From assembly GCA_021234155.1 (NCBI GenBank), contig JAJEKV010000031.1, positions 1,729,614 to 1,793,613 of the forward strand: DNA of 64,000 nt, in the 5' to 3' direction. Of this stretch, positions 33,661 through 45,699 are shown piece after piece. The notes beneath the pieces were generated by a model. It ran no database searches. It had not been told where the DNA came from and was given only the letters and a program-made list of their open reading frames with translations. Every line of letters starts with the position of its first letter. Positions within the stretch are counted from its first letter, which is position 1. Origin of the DNA: Isoetes taiwanensis. Lineage: Eukaryota; Streptophyta; Lycopodiopsida; Isoetales; Isoetaceae. The translations under genes were made by a program, and so were the position numbers.

Positions 33661-34000
33661 GCTGGAAAGAGAGTTTCATAAAGCAAGGAGAGAGAATATG
33701 GAAGGAAAGGGTGAAGCTGGGGAGGGGAGAGAGTTTCAGAAAGCAAGGAAGGTAGGTGGGTAAAGAAAGGGTGAAGCTAGAGGGGAAATAGAGTTTTAAA
33801 AAGCAAGGAGAGAGCCTCTGCTAAAACTTATAAGAGATATTGTTGTAGTTATTGACTCGCCATGTGTATTTTTCCTCTGCAAGGAAAAGGGTGAAGTTGG
33901 GGGGGAAAGAGAGTTTCAGAAAGCAAGGAGAGAGAATAAGTAAGGAAAGGGTGAAGGTTTTTTTTTTTTTTGGGGGTGTTTAGAAAGCAAGGAAGGTGGG
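33661..34000 (+). repeat. GA-rich minisatellite, interrupted by a solo LTR
   Basis: At least four imperfect units built from 'aaagggtgaag', 'gagagagtttcagaaagc' and 'aaggagagaga' (starts near 33668, 33725, 33784 and 33910), plus a T12 run at about 33960. The related flank continues after the solo LTR (34898-34960): 'atgtgtatttttcctctg' occurs both near 33858 and near 34938. Confidence 0.7.
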
Positions 34001-34897
34001 TGTGACATAATTGACCCAGTTATTGACCCCCGCTATGGGATGATCATGTACAAGTCAGGCGACGGAGATAACTCCTGAAGAAGAATCGAGTATAGTGACC
34101 ATTATAAGAGAGCACGGCGATAAATCTTGAGTCAAGCTCCACTATTGTTGAAAATACAAAAATATTTCTATAGTTCTTCATTATTGAAAAAAGACAAAAA
34201 CAAACATTGTGTTTATTGTTCTTATTATAAAAAATACAAAAATATTTTTATGTAATTTCTAGTCACGTTGAGACAGTTAGGGTTTGCCTTGCCAACAAGG
34301 ATTCGAGAGCACAAAGCACCTGAGCGGACATCTCCGGAGCATGGTCGGTTAGTGGGTCCGATCAAGAGCACAATATCTATTTAAGGTGGCGATTTGGGAA
34401 GAACAATTGGCTTGCAATTCGATTCGGCCTTGAGATTTGTATGACTGTTCTTCAATGCTTATCTTTTGTATTCATGAATTGAAATCAATGGAAGATTTGT
34501 TGGCTCTCATTTCGTTTATGATGCTTAACTGAGTTGTATTCATTCATTCCTTCACATGCAAGCATCCTTTGTTTTAGCAATGACGATAACTTTGTTTATA
34601 CAATGTATATTCTAAGGCAAACAAGGCAACAATGTACAATTCCTCCATGATGTCCCTTTGATTCTTGTTCACTTATAAGCATACAAATAATTCTTACAGG
34701 TTTCTTATGGATGCGGAGATGACAACCACCAAGTCATTGGAAATAACTGATTATGAAACCTTTGATGCATGGCTTGCAGACACCATGGTATGTTTGTAAT
34801 TTCTGTTGTAGTTTGTGTTGCTATATTCCAAGTTCCTGGGTAGATTAATTCATGAAAGAATGAGTTGCTATGCTAGAGGGGTGACAGACCTTTAACA
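34001..34897 (+). mobile_element. Solo LTR of the tRNA-Asp-primed Ty3 family
   Basis: 897 bp, TGTGACATAA ... CTTTAACA, aligning end to end with the LTRs at 21087 and 30604. Flanked by a perfect 5-bp duplication GTGGG (33996-34000 and 34898-34902), so it arose by LTR-LTR recombination of a complete insertion. Differences from the other copies cluster in the first 90 bp and at about 34318-34445; the rest is almost identical. Confidence 0.95.
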
Positions 34898-34902
34898 GTG
34901 GG

Positions 34903-35698
34903 TGGGTGGGGGAGGGAGGGAGGGAGAGAGACTCTCTATGTGTATTTTTCCTCTGTTTAAACTTGGTAAGAGGTACTGGCATAGTCATTATCGCAAATAC
35001 AACATTCCATATCCATGAATTGCAATGTCAACATAGTTTTACATTGTACGTCATGTATAAAAGCAACAAGCACTAATAAGTATAAGATAGAAATAACTGA
35101 AACGTAATTCATCTAAACTTCTAGATACTACACCTTAGGTTGTAATGCATATTTAGCATCATGTTTGTCTCTTGAACTTGACGTGTCTTTTGTCCCATTC
35201 ATGTGCCTTCCCTTATGACTCGCATAACACCATAAAAATGAGTACATCAAGCAAGTTAATGGATAGTTGAGAACAGTTAAGCAAATAACTATTAGAGTAG
35301 TTGAGAACAGTTAAGCAAATAACTATTAATATTATGTTCTCAACTGCTGCATATTGCATTTGCAAGAAAACATCAAAGTGCGACATTTATTGACATCCAT
35401 TATTTGTAACTGATTTCTAAGTGGTCATAAGATCTTTACTAAAGCAGTCTACCTAGAAAGTATACTGCATCACTAAAACCTTTGCAACTATATTTCAAAT
35501 TGTCGATGTCAAGTTATACTATAAATTGCCAGCATCCAACTTTATGAATCGTTATTTCTTGTATTTGGTAAAAAGTCATAGAGGTAAATCATGCACCTAA
35601 ATACGATGGAAATCATTGAACCATTTCATGCACATTTCTTGAACTATTCTCCATCTTCAAATATATATGATTGTTCATGCACAAGAAGCTCACAAAAG
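34903..35698. other. Spacer, nothing recognised beyond a short tandem repeat
   Basis: AT-rich spacer between the solo LTR and the LINE. It contains the 34-bp period repeat at 35264-35328; no gene signature seen. Confidence 0.45.
35264..35328. repeat. Two-copy tandem repeat, 34-bp period
   Basis: The 31-bp block tagttgagaacagttaagca... occurs at 35264-35294 and 35298-35328, separated by 3 bp. Confidence 0.9.
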
Positions 35699-36970
35699 TT
35701 TTTTTTTTTTTTTTTTTTGTAGGACTTGAGCATTTATTATCCAAAAAAAGTTACAAAGTACAATGGGGACTAAAAACTCAGTGGAGAGAATGTCTACCAG
35801 AGCAAATCCACCCCACTCAATAGAACATCTAAACAGTATGAGGAGGAAGTAAAATCTCATGAGTAAGTGTGAATCTGAAGATAATGCTCCCAAATACGGC
35901 TCTTCACCTCATTAGCAATTGATGAACACCTGAATGCTTTGACAATTCGTTGTTGGGCATCAAGAAAGACCTGTTCATCTGAATAAGCAAGACCTTTGAA
36001 TATGAGAAGATTCCTTCTTTTCCAAATGGACTAGATGATCCATGCAGAAGCCAAATGAAATGCCCTTTTTGCCAAATTTTCCCATCCACTTGGATAGACT
36101 GCTAATAACACCTATTGGCTATTCAAATTGCAATGAAAGAGGCCTTGAAGCCACAACCAAGCATGTCTGACTTGTCTACACAGGAAGAAGCAATGCTCAA
36201 TTGTCTCGTCCCTCTATGCATAAGGGACAAAGTGCAGATACCTCTGGACGAAATCTGTGCACCAGAATATTAACGCGCAGACAACGATGAATGACTTGCC
36301 ACCATAAAGCAGATACTTTGGAATGGAGTAGTTTATCCCATACCCATTTCCATACTGCTTTCTGTTGGTCCCTAGGAATGACCAAAGGCCACTTGGATGA
36401 AGGAGGCAAGACATCCGCAACAAGCAAGACCTTGTACATGGAATTCACCAAACTTATCTGCTTTGATACGTTCATGAACTACCCAAGACTGGGGGTCATC
36501 CACTTGTCCTATTGGAGGAAGAACTGAAGACATCTTCTGCCATATAGCCCGATCCCACCTTAAAAGGAGGAACTTAGCTCTAAACTCTTCCCATGTCAGC
36601 AACTGCCTTTGATTATTATACCATCAAATATTATATATACACCTGCTGATCTGCATCGATGCTGCGTCAATGGGTGGACTGAAGATACAAGAGGACCACC
36701 GTCCAATGGAACCTACCAACAACTTGCAGTCGTGCTAGTGTGCGCAAGATGGTGAAAATGAAACAGCGATTGTATAGTCTCCCATGCAACTAGCAATCCT
36801 TTAAGAAATGGAGATGCATTAGGGTATGCAGTCAGTGGATAAAACAGAGCCCAGGGGAAAAATGATCTAACAGATGGAGACCCAAAAGATAGTTTGTATA
36901 GAGATTGCGACTGATGCATTTGACAAGTTCTGTATAATAGAATAATCTTCATGGTACGAAAATGCAAACT
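35699..36970 (-). mobile_element. 5'-truncated LINE (non-LTR retrotransposon) remnant
   Basis: On - the frames give the C-terminal zinc-binding region that follows LINE reverse transcriptases: W-WVWDKLLHSKVSALWWQVIHRCL, then CPLC, then ETIEHCFFLC. Further on is a W-I-W-x(n)-RN-like tail in another frame (about 36060-35990). Upstream, 36967-36713 gives the preceding linker (NASPFLKGLLVAWETIQS). The 3' end shows a run of about 19 T on + (35700-35718), that is, a poly(A) tail on -. RT itself is missing, the frame is broken several times, and no target duplication was found. Confidence 0.8.
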
Positions 36971-37614
36971 CGTGTTATTGATAGTAGAATACCAGATAGA
37001 AGATCAATTTTACAATGATGCATTTTGTTGACCTTTTGAGGTTGAAAAACCATGCTTGTAGGTGAATTCAATTGCAAAAAATTGAATAAATTTATTCATT
37101 TAAAAATGCTAGTGAACTGTGCTAGCATGTAAAATATCATTGAATAGATGTTACACAAACACATTTCACTGGTATCAAAGATTGGCTAAACAAATAACAA
37201 AATGGATGGCAGTCCTACATTTTTGTCCAAGTCTTCGAATGATAGATTGGCCAATTGCAAAAGTGAAATCTGTTGGAAAATCATTTATTGTTTAAATGTC
37301 TGCAAAGATTATTTTCATAAAGATGCTCTGATTGAAAACTTCGAAATGAATTCCATTGGATGCAGCAATGAATAACGAACAATAGACATTACCATATTAG
37401 TCAAGTCACATAGAAGAATAATCTACAAAATGCATAATAACAAGTATCACATAGAGGAGCGATCTTCCAAATGCATAATAAAATAGATAGATAGGAAGTT
37501 TTTGTTGATAGTATAGATTTTATGTTATTATTACGAATCGTATGCGCTAGCCACAACTGGCAATCTATAAATCATCTTTCAAATGAAAATAATAGAAATC
37601 AGCTGCTGCAATGA
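36971..37614. other. Spacer before chromovirus, nothing recognised
   Basis: AT-rich, no frame of interest. Ends at the chromovirus target duplication CCGTA (37615-37619). Confidence 0.45.
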
Positions 37615-37619
37615 CCGTA

Positions 37620-39361
37620 TGTTATGCCTAAATATTTTTACAGACCATTGTTTGAAATTTTGCATGCATGCTAATGTTGGCATAATAGAATGTTCTATGG
37701 TATTTGGCCATAGATGTGTAATGGTCGCATGTCCCTAGTCTAGCTTAAGCCGGAGTGGTGCACCATGGCCGGATAGACTAGGGGACTCGGTTGCCTTGTT
37801 GTATGGCTATGGGAATAACTTGGCCATCAAGAGTTTGTCTCTTGAATAAATGATAACAAGACAATATTTTGTGTTATAGTAATCTAAGGTTATGAATATC
37901 TTAATGGTTTAAAAACCATTGCATGTTAAAAAGGTGAGCACCCCTTTAATCGGGGGATGCCACCTGCGTCTCTCCTACAGCATTGACGGGCTGGCCCGGG
38001 GGTGAGACCGGGGCTACCGGACCTGTTCCAGCATGCCTGGCCCTGCTGTGTGCGGCCACATGGCTCTGTCAGATAGGCAGAGGTTCCCAACAAATGGGAT
38101 GAGGCGGCAGAATAAAGGACAGACCGGAACTGTCACAGGAGAGAAAAGGATTTTGGGGTTTTGGTTACAGGAGGCAAGCAACAGGCCGGAAAGCTACAGG
38201 GGCAGACTTGATTACAAAAGCGAAGTCGTTTTACAAAGGGAGGAGAAAGCAATTCAACAGGAAAAAGTGGGGTACGGTCCGCTGAATTGGAGTTGCAGCA
38301 GAGAAGCCTTCTCCCGGTAAGTCCTGAACTGGATGTAATCCGGTTGTGGCCTTGAGGCCATGTTTACTGTAATGAACACAGTGATTATGGATTATCATGA
38401 TTGGAAGGCTTCATTATAACTAGTGTGGACTTGTTCCCTGGAACTAGAATTAAACCGTGAACCCAGAACCTATGAATTGCTAAACCCCTTCCCTTGAATG
38501 CTCTGTAGTACATGCTGAGTAAGCTGGGGATGCTACTTGGTTTCTTCTGGCCCAGCAGCAAGTTGCAGTAGCAACCAAGAGCTGCAGATTGATGGTGCTT
38601 AACGGAGCTGATGGCTTCGTCCTTCTAGAACCATTATCCTATAGAAAGCAAGGGGTAAATTTGCTTAACTAGGAGGTTTCTTATTGCTAGTGAGACGGGC
38701 GCTTAGTACTGGTATGGGACGGTACTAGGCAATCGTCAACAGTCTAGTATTATAGGGCCTCACTTGTATACACGATTTAGATCGTGAGCTCTACGTAGAG
38801 CAGATAGGCACTAGGTGCTTATCAGCAGGGAGAGTTTCCGCAAGCGTATGAATGGATAGGCGTGGCTTATCTTGCTAGGGACTCCGGGTACTAGTGAGAT
38901 AAAATCTGTCGCCGGTATGGGACGGTGATGGACGTAGTCGACACTCTAGTGTTCTTGGGTCCTTAGAAGGCTTGCAGTTTCTCCCTCACTTTGGATCCAC
39001 CAGCGCGAGGGTTCTAGACGACGTACTGTCTAGATATGGCGGGGTGTGTCTGCTTGGCAGATGCTATGGTGCGTGTGGTGGATTCCATATGTGTGTACTT
39101 GCAGTCTGTCACTCATTGCTTCGTGTTGACATACTGGATAACTCTTATGCATGTTGCTAACACGTGGAAGCTTGTGCAGGCTGTTTGATAACTGGCAGAG
39201 CGTACGTGTGCATTTAGTTATCTTATGTTGTCTACTTGTTATCTGTATACGTGGCTTTCATGTATATAGCCTCGTGGGAGGCAGTACTTGTTCTGTGTAC
39301 TCTGATGGTTTGATGTGAATACAAATCGAAATTTTTGGTACTAAAATTTTGGTTCGTAACA
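37620..39361 (+). repeat. 5' LTR of chromovirus (1742 bp)
   Basis: Aligns over its length with 43961-45694. It has an 8-bp insertion relative to the 3' copy near 38730 (ggtactaggcaatcgtc for ggtatcgtc). Confidence 0.96.
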
Positions 39362-39362
39362 G

Positions 39363-39374
39363 TGGTATCAGAGC
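39363..39374 (+). other. Primer binding site, initiator tRNA-Met type
   Basis: TGGTATCAGAGC, one base after the LTR end. Confidence 0.92.
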
Positions 39375-39406
39375 CTAAGTTGCGGCTTGGACCTTGAGTA
39401 GCTGAG

Positions 39407-40503
39407 ATGGAGCACGGCGAGACTAGTGCAGGCGCACATGCTGTAGCAGGTCAGGCGACTCCTATGGAGGAGGAACCTGATGTACGAGGGCTAGCTGCTC
39501 GCATACAGGAAACCCAGTGGAGACCATGCAGACGAAGTGGGGCGAGGACTTGCTGGGAGTGCAGCAGAGCCTCAAGGCTGTATTAGATACTCAGACTGCT
39601 ATGAGAACCGTATTGGAGACCCTTGCTGGCACGGATGGCCTAGGGAAGTCTGCGAAGAAAGGGAAGTCTCCGGCGGTAGTGGTGGTGGACCCGGATGTAC
39701 CTGGTGCTAGTGCTGCTGTGGAGCAGTCATTAAAGAGTTCCGGATTGAGCAAGGAGGACATCCGCAGTCTCGAGCGCACGAAGATCCCAGATTGGGATGG
39801 AAAAGGCAGTGCTGAGGAGGCGATGCCTTGGATTGACAAGTTAGAGACCTTTTTTGAGGCTACCAATAAAGGTGACAAGGCGTGATTGTTCATCGCGCAG
39901 ATGGGGCTGAAATCGGACGCCTATAGTTGGTGGAATGGTCCTATCATGAAGAAAGGGATGAATACTTGGTCCGATTTCAGGAAGTACTTTATTGGGGAGT
40001 ATGCACCTCAGCATGATGCTCGTGATGCGCTTGAGAAGCTGCGGTACTGTAAGCAGACAGGTTCTCTTAGTGCTTATATCAATAAGGTACGGGGTTATAT
40101 CCACAGGGTTGGAGACTTGTCCGAGGCTCGGCAGGTTGATTTCTTTCTAGGTGGTCTATCTAGTGTTGCTCTCAAGAAGCAGATAATCGGGTTGAAGCCC
40201 GAGGATTTTGAGAGAGCAACGATGCTGGCTCGTCAGCTTGGGGAAGAGGATGAGTCCTTCAAGAGGACGTCCCGGAAGTTCTCAAAGAAGAAAAACAGGT
40301 TTTTCAAGAAGAAAAAGTCTGAAAAGTCTGAGCAGCCTAAGTCTAAGTCTGCAGGTGGAGAGTCCAAAAAGCGTAAGGCAGACTGTAAGTCAGGTGGTCC
40401 CAGAAAGGGGATTTTCTGCTATAGGTGTGGGGAGCCTGGGCACATTAGTCGTGAATGCTCTCAGCCACAGAACAAGAAACTGATAACAAGAAAGCAAATG
40501 TGA
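39407..40503 (+). pseudogene. Chromovirus gag with zinc knuckle, one frameshift and one stop
   Basis: ATG at 39407 opens a frame (MEHGETSAGAHAVAGQ) that must shift near 39513 to join the main gag frame. The main frame has the capsid core (W-NGPIMKKGMNTWSDFRKYF ... LRYCKQTGSLSAYINKVR), a Lys-rich linker and one CCHC knuckle CYRCGEPGHISREC near 40420. A TGA at 39883-39885 splits it, replacing what is probably Trp or Arg before LFIAQMG. The frame ends at 40501-40503, overlapping the protease frame by about 50 bp. Confidence 0.88.
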
Positions 40504-41327
40504 CTGAGAAGGCTGAAGAAGTATTGGAATCTAAGACGGTTTCAGCCATTGTCATGGAAGAGCTGTGCGCGCTGGATAAGCCCGCAAGCAAAGAGATCAT
40601 GGATATGTTTGCTGGACGGGTGATTAGATTCTTGGGCAGAATCATGGACCGAAACGTTGTTGTGTTATTGGATTGTGGCTCTTCTGACATGTTTATATCT
40701 TCTAAGTTGGTGGAAGAACTACACCTACCTTGTGTGAAGACTAATAAGTACAAGGTAGATGGGCCTTTTGTGAACAATTCTCAGGTGGAGGATCGTAAAG
40801 CTGTTGGGGTGCCCTTGTGTATTCAAGGATACCAGGAAAAGCTTGATTTTGACCTCTTAGATGTTGGCTGGTATGATGTGGCGCTGGGGATAACATGGTT
40901 GCAGCGGGTTAAGCCTACTACAATAGATTGGAACACTCACCAGGTGACGCTGAAGCATGATGGACGTGAGATCTATCTGCAGGGGAGTCCTTTGATGGGA
41001 GCTTCCAAGATCGTATCGTCGCTTCAGGTCAAGAAACTGGTACGTAAATCTTCTAATCAGTGCTTTCTTCTTTTTATTGATGAATATTATCCTGTTGTTG
41101 AGTGCTGTCATATGAGTGCTGATAGTGAGGTCATAGAGAATTCAAAAGGCCAAAAAGAGTTGCAGGATCTGTTATCTGAATTTCAGGACGTGTTCCCTGA
41201 GGAACTGCTTGAAGGCCTTCCACCTAGTAGAGAGATCGAACATGAGATTGATTTAGATCCTGGATCCAAACCTGTATTTCGTAGCCCTTATAGATTGTCT
41301 ATATTGGAACAAGAGGAGGTAAAGTAA
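40455..41327 (+). pseudogene. Chromovirus aspartic protease and RT leader
   Basis: Residues about 65-160 contain VVLLDCGSSDMFIS, the protease active-site region. It has D-C-G where the family has D-S-G or D-T-G, so catalysis is doubtful. VALGITWLQRVKPTTIDW follows, the closing protease signature. The C-terminal part (FQDVFPEELLEGLPPSREIEHEIDL ... PYRLS) is the lead-in to RT. The frame ends at 41325 where about 15-20 residues of the RT N-terminus are missing before [15 protein letters not shown] in the next frame. Confidence 0.85.
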
Positions 41328-41328
41328 C

Positions 41329-42336
41329 AAATCCCCTTATGGTGCTCTTGTCATTCTAGTCAAGAAAAAGGACGGATCAATGCGGATGTCCATTGATTAT
41401 CGTGCCTTGAATAAGATCACGATCAAGAATAGGTATCCCTTGCCTAGAATTGACGAGATTATGGATAGATTAACAGGAGCTAAATATTTTTCTAAGTTGG
41501 ATTTGCACAGTGGTTATCACCAGATAAGGGTGAAGGAGTCGGATGTTCATAAGACTGCCTTCAGGACCACCTTTGGTCATTTTGAATTTTTGGTGATGCC
41601 GTTTGGACTAACGAATGCTCCTGCTACTTTTTCCAGAATGATGAATGAGGTTTTTGCAGGATGTCTTGATACTTTTGTAGAAGTATTTCTAGATGATATT
41701 CTGGTGTATAGCAAAACCTTAGAGGAGCATTTGAATCATTTGCGTTCTGTGTTAACTCTGCTCAGACAGCATAAGTTGTATGCAAAAATGTCAAAGTGTG
41801 AATTTTTGAAGGCACAGGTGGAATATTTGGGCTACATTGTATCTGTTGAAGGTGTAGCTGTAGATCCCAAGAAGACGGAGGCAATTCAGTCTTGGCCTAT
41901 GCCAAAGAACGTATCTGAGTTGCGTAGTTTCTTGGGATTGGCCAGTTATTATAGCAAATTTGTCTGGAAGTTAGCCAAAATTGCAGCTGCTTTGACTATG
42001 TTGTTGAAAACTAATGTCCAGTGGCAATGGACGGTGAAGCAGCAGCAGGCAATGGATATGCTGAAGAGGTTGCTAACCTCGGCGCCTATTCTGTTGATTC
42101 CAGACATGAGTAAACCTTATGAGGTTTACACGGATGCATGTGGTTATGCCATTGGTGCTGTTCTCATGCAGGATGGTAGGGTGGTGGCGTATGAAAGTCG
42201 CCAACTCAATGCTGCTGAGAAGAACTATTCCACCTATGAGCAGGAGTTACTGGCAATGGTTCATGCGCTCAAAGTCTGGAAACATTATCTCCGCAATAAG
42301 TGTGAGTTTGTGGTCATACCGATCATAAACCATTGA
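41329..42336 (+). pseudogene. Chromovirus reverse transcriptase and RNase H
   Basis: RT blocks in order: [60 protein letters not shown], catalytic FLDDILVYS (both Asp present), LGYIVS. RNase H starts [13 protein letters not shown], with [19 protein letters not shown] carrying the Glu. The frame is lost at about 42320 just before the next RNase H block (DHKPLKFL), which continues in the frame starting 42333. First ATG is 41380, but homology begins about 50 bp earlier. Confidence 0.92.
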
Positions 42337-43346
42337 AATTCCTGCAAAGCCAGGCTGAGGTAAGTCCAAGGCAAGCAAGATTGTTGGACTTTCTTTCTCA
42401 ATTTCATTTTCATGTTGAACATTTTCCCGGGAAAAAGAATCCTGTTGCTGGTGCTCTTTCTAGGGTTCGGGAGGTAAATGTGATGGTTCAATGTGAAATT
42501 GCTTTGGTGTCACAGATTAAGCAAGCATATGACTTGGATGCCTATATTTCGAGTATGCAACATCTATCCAAGTTACCTGATGCTTGGGATATCCAGAATG
42601 GACTCTGGTATCATAAGGGACGTATTTATGTTCCTGCTGTGGACACTTTGAGAAAGCAATTATTGAGCGAATTTCATGATGCACCCTATGCTGGGCATGG
42701 GGGTGAATGGAAAACTTATGAATCGCTCAAGAGAATGTTTTATTGGCCTAGCTTGAAGGAGGATGTGCAGGAATATGTAAAAGTCTGTGAGACTTGTCAG
42801 CAGGTTAAAGCGGGTCGAGGCAAGACTCCAGGGCTATTGCAACCTCTGCCGGTGCCAGAGGAGAGATGGAGTGAAATCTCTATGGATTTCATCGTAAAGT
42901 TGCCTCGTACTGTGCACCATTATACCCAGATACTTGTCATTGTGGATAGATTGACGAAGTATGCACGCTTTATACCTCTGACAAAGAATGCTGATGGCTT
43001 GGCAGTGGCCAAGGCTTATATGCAGCATGTATTTCCTATTTTTGGATTACCCAAAGCTATTGTAAGCGATCGAGATGTGAAATTCACTGGGAATTTCTGG
43101 CGTGAATTGTTCTCTACATTGAAATGCACTCTGCAGTTCTCTAGTGGAGATCATCCGGAAACGGATGGGCAAACTGAAAGAGTGAATCAGATTCTGGAGG
43201 ATATGCTGAGATCTTATGTGGCCACTCAGCAATCCAGATGGGAGGACTATTTGCCAATTGTGGAGTTTGCTTACAATAATGGGTTCCAACAGAGCATCAA
43301 TAATGAGTTTGCTTACAATAATGGGACCTGTATCGCTTGGTTTTGA
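42333..43346 (+). pseudogene. Chromovirus RNase H end and integrase core
   Basis: RNase H tail (FHVEHFPGKKNPVAGALSRV), then the integrase zinc finger H-x-H ... CETCQQ and the catalytic core with D (SMDFIVKLP), D (VSDRDVKF) and E (ERVNQILEDML) all present. After EFAYNNG the sequence contains a 42-bp duplication and then runs out of frame at 43346, so the end of the core is corrupted. Confidence 0.9.
43263..43325 (+). repeat. 21-bp direct repeat, 42-bp period, inside integrase
   Basis: gagtttgcttacaataatgg (plus one g) occurs at 43263 and again at 43305, giving EFAYNNG twice. The family has this block once, so it is a local duplication. Confidence 0.9.
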
Positions 43347-43935
43347 TGGGCTGAAAACTGATGCTGCTATAAGTATGCTTGAAGGCATGGATGTGACACT
43401 TGGTTTGTGTCAATTGCATATGAGACAGACCCAAGATCGGGCAAGGGCACGTGCCAATTTGTCAAGAGCCCCGATCGAGATACATGAAGGTCAGATGGTG
43501 TACCTTCGTGTGGTCTTCCCTGCAAATCTGAAAAGAAAAGGAATATTGCCATTGCTTGCAGGAAAGAAACCAAAGCTCTCCCCAAGATACAGTGGTCCCT
43601 ATAAGATTTTGAAGAAGTATAGCGAGGTTGCCTTCAAGTTGCAACTTCCACCGAATGTGGACATTCGTCTAGTTTTCCATGTGAGCCAGTCGCGACCAGC
43701 TCTGGGGAAAGCTGCGAATGTTGTACCTTCTCAGGAACACATGGTGGAGTTGGATAGAATTCCTACCCCTGAAAGAATATTGAATTCCCGGATAGTGCGG
43801 ATCCGCCAAAGAGACCAGATGGAATTTCTGGTGAAGTGGAAACATAGACCTGTCTCAGAGGCGACGTGGGAGAGTCGTCGTTTCATGACTCAATATCCGG
43901 ATGTTTTGGCTCAATGGTCTGGAGCCGATTCTTGA
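43347..43935 (+). pseudogene. Integrase C-terminus with chromodomain
   Basis: The frame, open from 43216, gives RQTQDRARARAN and VYLRV, then LSPRYSGPYKILKKY (integrase C-terminal beta barrel), VFHVSQSRPAL and finally RIVRIRQRDQMEFLVKWKHR followed by PVSEATWES. The last part is a chromodomain with the core VKW and EATWE. The frame ends at the stop near 43935, just before the PPT, as in intact chromoviruses. Confidence 0.9.
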
Positions 43936-43942
43936 GGACAAG

Positions 43943-43960
43943 AATCCTGGGGGGAAGTAA
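43943..43960 (+). other. Polypurine tract of chromovirus
   Basis: aatcctggggggaagtaa immediately before the 3' LTR. Confidence 0.8.
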
Positions 43961-45694
43961 TGTTATGCCTAAATATTTTTACAGACCATTGTTTGAAATT
44001 TTGCATGCATGCTAATGTTGGCATAATAGAATGTTCTATGGTATTTGGCCATAGATGTGTAATGGTTGCATGTCCCTAGTCTAGCTTAAGCCGAAGTGGT
44101 GCACCATGGCCGGATAGACTAGGGGACTCGGTTGCCTTGTTGTATGGCTATGGGAATAACTTGGCCATCAAGAGTTTGTCTCTTGAATAAATGATAACAA
44201 GGCAATATTTTGTGTTATAGTAATCTAAGGTTATGAATACCTTAATGGTTTAAAAACCATTGCATGTTAAAAAGGTGAGCACCCCTTTAATCGGGGGATG
44301 CCACCTGCGTCTCTCCTACAGCATTGACGGGCTGGCCCGGGGGTGAGACCGGGGCTACTGGACCTGTTCCAGCATGCCTGGCCCTGCTGTGTGCGGCCAC
44401 GTGGCTCTGTCAGATGGGCAGAGGTTCCCAACAAATGGGATGAGGCGGCAGAATAAAGGACAGACCGGAACTGTCACAGGAGAGAAAAGGATTTTGGGAT
44501 TTTGGTTACAGGAGGCAAGCAACAGGCCGGAAAGCTACAGGAGCAGACTTGATTACAAAAGCGAAGTCGTTTTACAAAGGGAGGAGAAAGCAATTCAACA
44601 GTGAGAAGTGGGGTACGGTCTGCTGAACTGGAGTTGCAGCAGAGAAGCCTTCTCCCAGTAAGTCCTGAACTGGATGTAATCCGGTTGTGGCCTTGAGGCC
44701 ATGTTTACTGTAATGAACACAGTGATTATGGATTACCATGATTGGAAGGCTTCATTATAACTAGTGTGGACTTGTTCCCTGGAACTAGAATTAAACCGTG
44801 AATCCAGAACCTATGAATTGCTAAACCCCTTCCCTTGAAAGCTCTGTAGTACATGTTGAGTAAGCTGGGGATGCTACTTGGTTTCTTCTGGCCCAACAGC
44901 AAGTTGCAATAGCAACCAAGAGCTGCAGACCGATGGTGCTTAACGAAACTGATGGCTTCGTCTTTCTAGAACCATTATCCTATAGAAAGCAAGGTGTGAA
45001 TTTGCTTTACTAGGAGGTTTCTTATTGCTAGTGAGACGGGCGCTTAGTACTGGTATAGGACGGTATCGTCAACAGTCTAGTATTATAGGGCCTCACTTGT
45101 ATACACGATTTAGATCGTGAGCTCTATGTAGAGCAGATAGGCACTAGGTGCTTATCAGCAGGGAGAGTTTCCGCAAGCGTATGATTGGATAGGCGTGGCT
45201 TATCTTGCTAGGGACTCCGGGTACTGGTGAGACGAAATTTGTCGCTGGTATGGGACGGTGATGGACGTAGTCGACAGTCTAGTGTTCTTGGGTCCTTAGA
45301 AGGCTTGCAGTTTCTCCCTCACTTTGGATCCACCAGCGCGGGGGTTCTAGACGACGTACTGTCTAGATATGGCGGGGTGTGTCTGCTTGACAGATGCTAT
45401 GGTGCGTGTGGTGGATTCCATATGTGTGTACTTGTAGTCCGTCAGTCATTGCTTCGTGTTGACATACTGGATAACTCTTATGCATGTTGCTAACACGTGG
45501 AAGCTTGTGCAGGCTATTTGATAGTAGGCGGAGCGTACGTGTGCATTTAGTTATCTTATGTTGTCTACTTGTTATCTGTAGACGTGGCTTCCGTATATAT
45601 ATCCTCGTGGGAGGCAGTACTTGTTCTGTGTACTCTGATGGTTTGATGTGAATACAAATCGAAATTTTTGGTACTAAAATTTTGGTTCGTAACA
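43961..45694 (+). repeat. 3' LTR of chromovirus (1734 bp)
   Basis: TGTTATGCC ... GTAACA, followed by the target duplication CCGTA (45695-45699). Confidence 0.96.
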
Positions 45695-45699
45695 CCGTA

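Larger units (their letters stand above)
37620..45694 (+). mobile_element. Full-length chromovirus (Ty3/gypsy), 8.1 kb, inactive as read
   Basis: LTRs 37620-39361 and 43961-45694 (TGTTATGCC ... GTAACA) with a perfect target duplication CCGTA (37615-37619 and 45695-45699), an initiator-Met PBS and a PPT. The order is gag, protease, RT, RNase H, integrase, chromodomain, all on +. The C-terminal chromodomain defines the chromovirus group and is thought to steer integration toward modified histones. Damage includes a gag frameshift near 39513, a TGA at 39883, a deletion and frameshift at about 41325, a frameshift near 42320 and a 42-bp duplication in integrase. LTR divergence looks like about 2-3% by eye, older than the 21087-31497 element. 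Confidence 0.96.
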
